Assembly: GCF_012489685.1 (NCBI RefSeq)
Contig: NC_080041.1
Location: 24,107,780 to 24,171,779, forward strand
Reading direction: 5' to 3'
DNA from: Lotus japonicus
Taxonomy: Eukaryota; Streptophyta; Magnoliopsida; Fabales; Fabaceae
Length of the DNA: 64,000 nucleotides
The position numbers and the translations under genes are program-made. The first letter of the stretch is position 1. Every line of letters starts with the position of its first letter. Below, piece after piece: positions 54,961 through 64,000 of the stretch. Below the pieces are notes generated by a model. That model was given only the letters and a program-made list of their open reading frames with translations. It was not told where the DNA came from and searched no databases.

Positions 54961-57108
54961 GATTTTAATTTTTGTTTATTATATAAAAAAAAAAATTTGT
55001 ATTATGTTTATTAAAAAATAGTTTGAGTTAAAAGGACAAAAAAAATTGAATATAAGAAAACACGAATTTATAAATTTTTCCCGTGAAGAATGTGTTTGCT
55101 TTTATTTTGTAGAAGCACAACTATTTTATTTATTACTGGGTTTTGTGTTTAATGTTGCACTATTTAATTTAGTTTGTTATAGAGGGAAAAAATATATTTG
55201 GTTACTCGTGCGTTGCACGGGGTATTATGTTTATTGAGCTAAAGTTTAATAAAGTAATTTATCTTATTAGGTTTATAAAAATAAAGTTATGAATTAAAAA
55301 ATTAAAATTAATTTTAGATGTAAGTTAACTTAAATTTTTTAGTGTTTTTGTGTGTGTCGTATGTGTTTGTATTTATTTTGTAGTGACATAATAATTATAC
55401 TAATTTGTGTTTTTTACGTTTATTTCAACGTTGAACTATTTAATTCGGTCTTTTATATAACAATTTAATTTTTTATTTTAATAGATGAAATATTATATGA
55501 GTTTAATGGATGTGTACTGTCAGTGTAAATTTTTTTTTACAATGATAACCAATTATTGTATGTCACGTGGGATAAATGATTATATTGCTCATTTATTTTA
55601 ATTAAATTACAATTATAGTTTCTGATGTAATGGAAATCAATTAGACGTTTGTGTAAAAAAAGTTTACACTGACACTATATATTACCTTTTCTCATATTAT
55701 ATATGAGCTGATAAAAGACATTAGGTAAGTAATGATTATAAAAATATTTTGTTACAAATAGAAAATAGAATGATTATTACATTGAGAATGTAACTTGACA
55801 TTTTGATTGATTTACTGGCTTTCACGAAATAGCAAAAGAATGATTGAATATATTAATTAACAAATTTTGTGCAAATTAGAAAATCATGATAAAATTCTCA
55901 TTACTATAATTTGATTCAACCATTTAATAAAATAATAATCGCAATACACATCTTATCCTTAGTTTTATATTTATATAATTTTTTTAAATCCAAATTAATT
56001 TACTATGTCCTATGAAATTTTGTAAATGATATTAAAATTTTAAAGATTAATAATAATATATTATTTATTATATTATATAATTATAATCCTAATAAAATTA
56101 TCATGCATGTCCTATGGATTTCCGTAACTGATATTAAATTTTTTTAATTAGTGTGTAAATAATATTAACTAAACACCAATAAAATATCAAAGTGTAAGCG
56201 AAAGGGTTAGTAAAAGGTTTATTGTGGCATTCATACCAAAGTTAATGTTCAAATTTCAAAATTAATTGCTAAAGAATAATATTAATATTTATTTATATAT
56301 TGTATAAATTTGATAATAATTTTCTATGTCTTGTGAAATTCCGTAACTTATGTTATAATTCCCTAGAAAATTTATCGTGTATTTTGGAATTTCGTAACTG
56401 ATATTTTATTTTTATTTAATTTGTAAATAATATCAAATACACAATTAACAAAAAACTAAGTGGAGGCGCAACAGTTAGTAGAAATTTTACTGTCGCATTC
56501 ATATCATATTTAATGTAAAAATCCCAAACTTTAATATCTAAATATTAATATCAATATTGATTTACATAATTTATAAATTTGTAATAATTTACCATGTCCT
56601 AAAGAGAGTTCCATAATTGATATCACATTTTTTCAAGATTAATATTAAATATTAATTTTATATAAATTAAAAATAATTTTCATGTCCTATGGAATTCCGT
56701 ATGTGATTTTATTTTTATTTGATTTGTTACTAATATTAATTAAACTCTAACAATAAGAAATTTTGGTGTAGGTTAAAGGATTATTAGAAAGTTTAAGTTG
56801 ACATTTATAACAAATTTAATGGTAAAATCACAAGCTTGAAGTGCGGAATATTAATATGAATATTAATTAATATACTATATAAATCAAAAAATAATTTATC
56901 AAGGAATTCCATAAATCATATTAGTTTTTTTAATATTAGTACTAACATTAATTAATTTATTATATAAGACTGAAATGATTTATGATGTCTTACGGAATTT
57001 CGTAACTGATATTAAGTTTTTTTAGATTAATATTAATATTAAATAATATATATATAATAGGAAATTAAAATAATTCATATGTCCTATGTAATTCTATTAC
57101 TGATATTT

Positions 57109-57141
57109 ACCTAATTATTGCCCCAAAAAAACCTAATTATT
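57109..57141 (+). mobile_element. Micro-retroposon stub, gccccaaaaaa, 11-bp TSD
   Basis: acctaattatt at 57109-57119 and 57131-57141 with an 11-bp insert between. Confidence 0.55.
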
Positions 57142-57231
57142 TGATATGTAACTAATATTAACTATAAATTTGGTGAAGCTGGAAGGATTACTCCAACATT
57201 TATTTTGGCATTCATATTAGATTTAATGTTT

Positions 57232-57270
57232 AAACCCCTACCTTTTGCACCCAAAAAAACCCCTACCTTT
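57232..57270 (+). mobile_element. Micro-retroposon stub, tgcacccaaaa, 14-bp TSD
   Basis: aaacccctaccttt at 57232-57245 and 57257-57270 with an 11-bp insert. The cccaaaa end is shared with the stub at 57120. Confidence 0.6.
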
Positions 57271-58070
57271 AATTGTTAAAGATTAATATTAATATTAGTT
57301 AAATTTTTAATTAATATAAAAGAATTTACCATGACTTATGGAGTTCAATAATTAATATTAATTTTGATTTATTGTGTAAAATTAATTTAACTAAACACTA
57401 AATAGAAAAATCATAAGTCATATTAACCTATGAAATTCTATCTCATATTAACCATTTATTTTGATGAGTAATTTTTGCATTCTTATAAAGTTTAATGTTA
57501 AAACATCCTCCTTTATTTTTAAATAAATATTAGTTATTATATTCTAGAAATCTAAGCTAAAGGATCATGTCTTAAGGAATTTTATAACTACTAACTTTTT
57601 TTAATTTCAAAAGATTAAGAATCCTAGAATGGTATTGGTATAGTTACAGAAATAATTATTTAGAAACTATAAGGAAAAAAAATTAAGAATTCTGAAAATT
57701 CGTCATGTTACAATAGAAAATACTAAATTTGTATTAGGGTGTACTTTTCTTGTTTTCCGATAAAGAAAAAAAAATTATTTTTTCTTCAAACATCAAATTA
57801 ATTTAACCACTTTATTCATATAATTAACCACAAACTAATACCATTTAACCAACTGACCACTTACAAAAAATGATATAATTTACCGTTACCCTCTCAGTAT
57901 TGATAAAATCTGCCTTTCAATTTATCAAAAAGATCTCTCTTCAATAATAAAGTTGTATCTTTGTCAATTCACCATGAATAACTCAATTAATATTGAATAT
58001 GTTTGATACATTGTAATGGTGCCTAGACAAACTAAGAAAGCTCAAACTTTCTGATGCAATAACATGATGT

Positions 58071-58253
58071 TTATAACATACTATTTTTGTCCTGCTTCTT
58101 AGAATCATCCTTTTCTTCTTCCTCTTCTTTCTCTTCCCCCCTCTTAGTCCTCTTCAATGGGAGTCGTACCACCTGGCTTAGACCTTTCCCTTTCCCACTC
58201 CTGTCAATATATGCATTCAACAATAAATCAGCTTGTGTATTGAATGGCCACAA
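58071..58253 (-). other. Exon-like minus-strand scrap, acidic C-terminus
   Basis: After a possible acceptor (ttgacag) the minus frame reads SGKGKGLSQVVRLPLKRTKR and an EEKEEEEEKDD run, then a stop. It could be a last exon of a lost gene; no family recognised. Confidence 0.25.
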
Positions 58254-58779
58254 ATAGAGAAGAAAAATAGTTAGACTTATAAGAGAGTCAGTGGAAAGTT
58301 AGTACTTGTAATTATTGTAGTGGACAGTTTTTATTTGCATTGATATCAAATTTAATGTTTAAACGATTAACTTTTATTTTTTAGGATTAATGTCTTGTAT
58401 AAATCCTAACTAACTAATCACGGCCTCTGGAATTCCTAAATGATATTAATTACTAATATGTAACCACTAAATTCTTCAATATCCACAATAAGCACATATA
58501 AATGAAACAGAAGATGTGACATTTGGCCTTATAAGAGTGCTCTTCCAAATTGAGGGCATTGAAACTTGTAAGTGTATGAGTGGCAATTCTTGGCCTTAAA
58601 AAATTAAAAAGAATATCTTTTTAATAAAAAGTAGAAGAGAGGTTTAGTAAATAATTAGGAGATAATCAATTGAGATAACAGTATGAGGAGAGAATAAAAT
58701 GAATTATAGTATTGGGGGACTTCTTAAACCAGGGGATATTCATAAGGTATCATTTTTGAAATCATGCACCCATATGAGG

Positions 58780-60110
58780 AATAAAATAGAGAAGATAACA
58801 ACCTAATGTGAACAAAAAAATTTATTGAGGAATAAAGACTGTATCTTACTGGAGTGGAAGTGGAGAAATGAGAATAAAGAAGACAACAACCTAATGTGAA
58901 AAATAAATTGTAGAAAAATTAAAAGTCCGTACTCTGAAGTCAAAACGCAGAAAGAAAGGAAAAAAAAGGAAAGGTTCTTACCACAGTTGGAGAGAACGAT
59001 CTTGCTCTTTGTGGATTTCTTCCCTCTCGCTTTGTTTTCCACAAAACAAATGGTAGAAAAAATTAGAAGAATGGTTCTTACCACAATTGGAGAGAACGAT
59101 CTTGCCCTTCACCGTTTGCAGATCTTTAAGCTGCAGATCTTTCCTATTATGAAAATGTTTAGCTTGCCCGAAGATGGCAGCAAGTTGAATTTGTATTGTT
59201 CTATGTCTATCAAAAAAGTGCAAGAAGGTAAAATTGCAGAAAGTAGATTAAAGCTCCGTTTAGAAAAGCTTATTTGATTTTATTTAGAAGAGGTTATGTA
59301 AACAAATATTAACCTCCAACTCTGAATTATAGAAATTAAAATATTAAGGAGTTGTACTCTTATGCATAAAGAAATTAAAAATTGAGGAGGTTCTCTTTGT
59401 CTTTTGTGATCTCTTTTTGGATAAACCAGAACCTTAAAGAGTTCTGAAACTTTGATCCCATGACATCCAAAATCATGTGAACATAGAGGACAATCAAATT
59501 AGTCCGAGGAAAATGTACTCAATTAACTCATGAAAAAAATCAAATAATTTGAGACAACATGTGGTTAATTAATTTCCATTAACAAAGAGCTTGAACTTTT
59601 CAGGATTTATGGTTCTAAAATCTTCAAGCGGGTTTTGTGTGAAAGCTCCATCTCCCATGATTTTATGGCGTTTTGCACAGTCTCCTCTAATGAACCTTTT
59701 GGCCATTCCTTCAAAATAAATAAATAAAAATAGAAACTCATGAATCATGAGAAACCATAGATCAAATATAGAGAAGAAAGAAAATAAATAAAAGTGGATT
59801 GATGTGGGACTATGGTATATCCTGCATTATTGCAGAGCTGTAATCATGCAATTCTGTAATTATATCTTTAATTAGCATATGATAGCAGTTATAACAATTT
59901 AGCAAATTTTTAGGGATTGTATTATACTATATATATGAGAATCCTCCAGCAGAAGGATACTCAATTCAAACATACAATTCTCAGTTCTTGACTGCACCTT
60001 GGTAGCAGCAAGTTGAATTTAGTATTGTTCTATGTCTATCAAAAAAGTGCAAGGAAGGTAAAATTGCAAAAGTAGATAAAAGCTCTGTTTAGAAGAGTTT
60101 ATATAAATAG
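58780..60110. repeat. Local duplications
   Basis: Three pairs of direct repeats: acaacctaatgtga (58799 and 58886), a 34-bp block ggttcttaccacagttggag and continuation (58974 and 59072), and about 105 bp beginning gcagcaagttgaattt (59173-59275 and 60008-60110) containing tgttctatgtctatcaaaaa. Non-coding as far as can be seen. Confidence 0.65.
59570..59708 (-). pseudogene. Pathogen-related-protein-like exon, frameshifted
   Basis: On the minus strand one frame reads EWPKGSLEETVQNAIKSWEM followed by ELSHKTRL, and the next frame continues DFRTINPEKFKLFVNG before a stop. These strings match plant proteins annotated simply as pathogen-related protein (SnoaL/NTF2-like fold, no known activity). A small deletion separates the two frames and the rest of the gene is missing, so this is a broken fragment. 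The start of the piece follows a ttttgaag acceptor-like sequence. Confidence 0.6.
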
Positions 60111-61617
60111 CTAATCACCACATTAGCCAAAAGTAAATGATTTCATTGAGCATTTTGGTCTCTGTTAAAAGAACAATCCAAGAAGAAAAACATTGATTAA
60201 TTTTACTATTAAATTCCAGTTGTACTGAATAAAAACCGAGGAAACCAAAAGAAGAGAAGCAAACCTGAAACATTACAGAAAACTTTGGACAATCAAGATT
60301 AAATCTTTCAAATCTTCAATATGCCATCATCCTCTGTTACCCAATAAAATAACAATTTATAAATTCAAGCATGAAAGTTTAAAGGAAAGAAATACAAATT
60401 TATTAGATAACTTTCAAATCATGATTTCTTTACACATGTGTCTTACTTTACTTGTTCCCCTCATATCAATCTAATCTATCATCTTCTCCACTCGCACAGT
60501 TTGAACCTGAAATTAACAAAAACCAAATTATGATATTCTAAATTAGAAGGTCAAACATTGATAGACACACTCACTTTTTAAAAATTTGGCAAAAGACAAA
60601 GAAATGATATAATATAATAGAAGGAAAAAGCAAAAAGTACAATGAAAAGTCATTCACCATTTGAGAGTTTGATCAAGCTTGAAACGCATATGACCGAATC
60701 TACTATAAACCAAATAAAAAGCAAAGATAAAGGTAAGAAAACTGGCAAAAAAAAGTATGGAGCAAATGGCTATTTATACATGTAGTTTAAGCTTTGAAGA
60801 AGATGAAAGGTTTAAAAAAACTGAAGAATATTGAAGGTTTCTTCAAAGGTTTTTAGGACCCCATATGAATGAATGCATTGATTTTGACAATTAAGTTTAG
60901 TGAATGCATTTGAGAATGTGGAAAGACAATGAGATTATTATGAAATGGACGGCTGAAATTCAATCCAAGTGAAATAAAATGCATCTTTACCAAAATATCC
61001 ATGGTCAAGCTTCATAGTCTTTGAAATTATTTGTTGATTGACAGATTTACCCCCAAGGCTACAAAAACTCTCCCTTTATATAGTTCATAGATGTCGGGAT
61101 ATCTGGAATATCTGAATGTCCACACAAATTAAATTAGTATCTCTTCCTCTCTTATACTCGATTTTCACACCAATTGGTGTTTAATTAGCCAGCATTTTCC
61201 TACTCAAATTTATCACTTGCATTGTGATGGGTGTTCAATTTAAAGTTTGTCTAAACCACTCTAAATAATTTTTTTAATGTCCAAATAAATTAAATATGAG
61301 GTGAAATTATTTTGATTTAGGTGATAAAATTATATTTTAATATACGTTTTATGAAATTTCAGATCTAAACACATTAAAATATTATTAAATCACTTAAAAT
61401 GAGAATAATTTTACTTTATATTTATTTTATTTTGCTTAAAAAACCCCTTAAATTTAATACTGAGACAACTTAAACATGATATTATTACCAAAATACCCTT
61501 CACCAAATGTTTGGATATGAATTATATTACATCCCTTTTCATTTACTTCCTTCTTTGTTCAAATTTTTTTTCTTACTTCATTCTCAATCAATTTGAAGTT
61601 TTAACACGTACGCACTA
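60111..61617. other. AT-rich intergenic DNA
   Basis: Only short frames. No RNA gene, transposon end or conserved domain was recognised before the LTR at 61618. Confidence 0.45.
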
Positions 61618-62824
61618 TGTAAGATCAAGTTTTGATCTAGTAGTACAACTCTATGTTTTGATGATTACAAGTTAACCTTTTGATATGAACAATTGTGGTA
61701 CTCTAACGTGTTTTTCTGAGTGTGCTATTTACAGGCTCTGACCTCAACTCAATCTCACACAAATCAGAAGCACTGTGTATAAAGAGCAACCCAAGCAACG
61801 CTTTCGCATTCACCATGTTCAGTATGAACAGTGGAAAAGCTTCAGAAGTTCTGAAGTTATACAAACTCTGATGTCGACTCAGTCACTAGAAGCTCTGAAG
61901 ATCCAGAAAGTCTGATAACCAAGAAACACTGAAGGCTCAGATATTCTGATGGTGTAGAAGACTCTGAAGATCCAGAAGCTGATTAGTGAAATTCTGTTGT
62001 CCAGAAGCAAGATACTCTGAAGACCATGTTCTTCCCTCTGAGTTCAGAATCAGAAGAAACAATGGTCAGAGGATCTGGGCTTTCCCTCTGACTCTGATCA
62101 ACCGGCTTCACAAGTTCCAATATGAAGCATTCCCCTGATCAGAAGTCTCCTAGGTTTAAAGGTCAAGTCGCTATACAAGTACAAAAGCAATTGTACCTTC
62201 CTGACGACCTACCTAACAGTCTCAGACACAGCAGAAGCTGGATTTTCCAGAACTGCCCTCCAACGGTAGCATTTTCCATGCAACGCTCAACCCTAATCCT
62301 TGGAGTATATAAAGAGGCTGAAGACTGAAAGAAGCGGCTAGAAGCATTCACATACGCGCAAGACATATTCAAATTCTTCTAAGCTTTCTTTCATCTGAAA
62401 TTCATTGAGTTTACTATTAGCTTTTTAGAAGCAAATCTCTTGTAAACAATTCTTTGATAAACAGTTTGTTTAGTTCCTTTAGGAGATCAAGGCTGATCGG
62501 ATCCTAGAGAAGACTAAGAGAGTGAATCTTAGTGTGAGCTAAGTCAGTGTAATTGTTAGTCACTTGTAGGTTTCAAGTGCAGTTGTAACTCTTACCTGAT
62601 TAGTGGATTGCCTTCATTCTAAGAAGGAAGAAATCACCTTAACGGGTGGACTGGAGTAGCTTGAGTGATTTATCAAGTGAACCAGGATAAAATCCTTGTG
62701 TGCTTTTCTATCTCTTATCTTTAGCACTTAAGTTCTCGAAAGATTTGTCAAAATCTTTAAGGTGGAAATTTTATACTGAAAACGTTATTCAAACCCCCCC
62801 TTTCTACCGTTTTTCATACCTTCA
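61618..62824 (+). repeat. 5' LTR of a second Sirevirus copy
   Basis: 1207 bp from TGTAAGATCAAG to CATACCTTCA, the same family as the LTRs at 14252 and 26508 but with clearly more differences. The target site to its left ends cacta (61613-61617). The element continues past the right edge. Confidence 0.9.
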
Positions 62825-62826
62825 AT

Positions 62827-62840
62827 TGGTATCAGAGCGC
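62827..62840 (+). promoter_or_regulatory. Primer-binding site (initiator tRNA-Met)
   Basis: tggtatcagagcgc two bases after the LTR end, identical to the first copy. Confidence 0.88.
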
Positions 62841-62896
62841 AAGTTCTGATTACCACACCTAACAGTGTTCAGTGATCCGGGCCGGTGTGAAAAACA

Positions 62897-64000
62897 ATGG
62901 CTGCCACCACCAGTGAAACTCAAAGAGATGGTTACAATGCAAAGCCTCCTATGTTCGACGGTCAAAGGTTCGAATATTGGAAAGATAGACTGGAAAGTTT
63001 CTTTCTGGGTTTCGATGCAGATCTCTGGGATATTATTGTGGATGGCTACGAGCGTCCAGTTGATGCAGATGGCAAGAAGATCCCAAGGTCAGAGATGACT
63101 GCAGATCAAAAGAAGCTGTACTCACAACATCACAAAGCAAGAGCAATTCTTCTAAGTGCTATTTCCTATGAAGAGTACCAGAAGATTACAGATCGTGAGT
63201 TTGCGAAAGGAATTTTTGAATCTCTGAAGATGTCTCATGAAGGAAACAAGAAAGTCAAAGAATCAAAGGCATTGTCTTTGATCCAAAAGTATGAATCCTT
63301 CATCATGGAGCCAAATGAGTCCATTGAAGAAATGTTCTCCAGATTTCAGTTGCTTGTAGCTGGCATACGACCTCTCAACAAGAGCTACACAACAAAAGAT
63401 CATGTCATAAGGGTCATCAGGTGTCTTCCTGAAAGTTGGATGCCTTTGGTGACTTCAATAGAGCTCACGAGAGACGTTGAGAATATGAGTTTAGAAGAAC
63501 TCATCAGCATTTTGAAATGCCATGAGCTGAAGCGCTCAGAGATGCAAGATCTGAGGAAAAAGTCCATAGCCTTGAAATCTAAATTTGAAAAGGCTAAGGT
63601 TGAGAAGTCAAAAGCTTTTCAAGCTGAAGAAGAGGAGTCTGAAGAAGCATCAGAAGATTCTGATGAAGATGAGCTGACTCTGATCTCCAAGAGACTCAAT
63701 CGCATCTGGAAGCACAGGCAGAGCAAATACAAAGGCTCTGGAAAGGCAAAAGGAAAATCTGAATCCTCAGGTCAGAAGAAGTCCTCACTTAAGGAAGTCA
63801 CATGCTTTGAGTGCAAAGAATCAGGGCACTACAAAAGTGACTGTCCGAAGTTGAAGAAGGACAAGAAGCCAAAGAAGCACTTCAAGACAAAGAAGAGTCT
63901 GATGGTGACATTTGATGAATCAGAGTCAGAGGATGTTGACTCTGATGGTGAAGTCCTAGGACTCATGGCTATTGTCAAAGACAAGGAAGCAGAGTCAAAG
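62897..64000 (+). CDS. Sirevirus gag, open to the window edge
   Basis: ATG 62897 opens MAATTSETQRDGYNAKPPMF and the frame has no stop through 64000 (about 367 codons). It covers the capsid-like region, FSRFQLLVAGIRPLNKSY, an acidic Ser/Glu stretch, the CCHC knuckle CFECKESGHYKSDC and the start of the acidic tail. Protein sequence is nearly the same as the gag split in the first copy. It lacks the solo LTR, so it shows the original empty site there. The start is the first ATG after the primer-binding site in the frame. Pol lies outside the window, so activity cannot be judged. Confidence 0.9.
   Translation, partial: MAATTSETQRDGYNAKPPMFDGQRFEYWKDRLESFFLGFDADLWDIIVDGYERPVDADGKKIPRSEMTADQKKLYSQHHKARAILLSAISYEEYQKITDREFAKGIFESLKMSHEGNKKVKESKALSLIQKYESFIMEPNESIEEMFSRFQLLVAGIRPLNKSYTTKDHVIRVIRCLPESWMPLVTSIELTRDVENMSLEELISILKCHELKRSEMQDLRKKSIALKSKFEKAKVEKSKAFQAEEEESEEASEDSDEDELTLISKRLNRIWKHRQSKYKGSGKAKGKSESSGQKKSSLKEVTCFECKESGHYKSDCPKLKKDKKPKKHFKTKKSLMVTFDESESEDVDSDGEVLGLMAIVKDKEAESK

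Larger units (their letters stand above)
55980..58460. repeat. Decayed tandem array with a period of about 280 bp
   Basis: Two marker blocks alternate: an atgtcctatggaattccgtaa-like block (near 55996, 56103, 56321, 56592, 56680, 56975, 57075, 57330, 57550, 58420) and a gaaaggttagtag...gcattcatat...tttaatgtt block (near 56195, 56460, 56762, 57172, 57456, 58300). Spacing varies between about 265 and 410 bp. No coding frame. Some blocks resemble the 560-bp repeat. Confidence 0.65.

Noticed and set aside
57745..57775. Another micro-retroposon (tttccgataaag plus A run)
   Set aside because: The end resembles the other stubs, but no flanking duplication could be found.

Overview
The window is plant nuclear DNA, AT-rich between transposons. 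The mix of a Sirevirus-type Copia element with an extra envelope-position ORF, a Tekay-type solo LTR, Tat-type Gypsy remains, a SINE, L1 LINEs, Helitron-like termini and short intron-containing gene pieces suggests a dicot, most likely a papilionoid legume. The legume call is inference from repeat types; no species marker is present.

Layout. 1-154 (-) is the N-terminal exon of an FBW2-like F-box gene that runs off the left edge; behind it lies a tandem duplication of about 500 bp. 1.9-8.0 kb is AT-rich relic DNA holding an RPA/RFA1-type OB-fold pseudogene, a SINE with target-site duplications (TSDs), a bZIP gene scrap and a dead L1 LINE tail. 8.0-13.85 kb is a composite of Helitron-like termini. 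14252-27720 (-) is an almost complete, recently inserted Sirevirus (Copia) with TSD ATAAA; its gag is split by a solo LTR (24576-25907). 27948-38953 (-) is an older Tat-like Gypsy element without reverse transcriptase or integrase, split by a 3.85 kb Tekay-type solo LTR (33652-37496). Both elements sit in one degenerate tandem repeat whose pieces resume at 27726 and 38954.

From 39.8 to 44.3 kb there are weak gene-like traces, including a possible small spliced gene on the minus strand. 44.3-48.05 kb (-) is a decayed Copia element joined to a fragment of the same Gypsy family (48.05-49.05 kb). 49600-51736 (+) is a 5'-truncated L1 LINE. 52380-52845 is a short hAT-like element. 53356-54303 (-) is the one intact ordinary host gene, an EXORDIUM-like secreted protein. 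54.9-58.5 kb is AT-rich with a minus-strand Helitron end and a decayed tandem array of roughly 280 bp units. 59570-59708 (-) is a broken exon of a pathogen-related-protein-like gene. 61618 to the right edge (+) is a second copy of the Sirevirus with an open gag.

Two things stand out. First, the Copia and Gypsy elements each carry, antisense to gag-pol and on the 3'-LTR side, a small intact ORF of about 130 codons with its own TATA box at the same distance (63-64 bp). The two proteins are clearly homologous although the host elements belong to different superfamilies. Second, about ten tiny insertions (11-31 bp, mostly A-tailed on one strand) are each flanked by direct repeats of 8-16 bp; they look like extreme 5'-truncated retroposon stubs.
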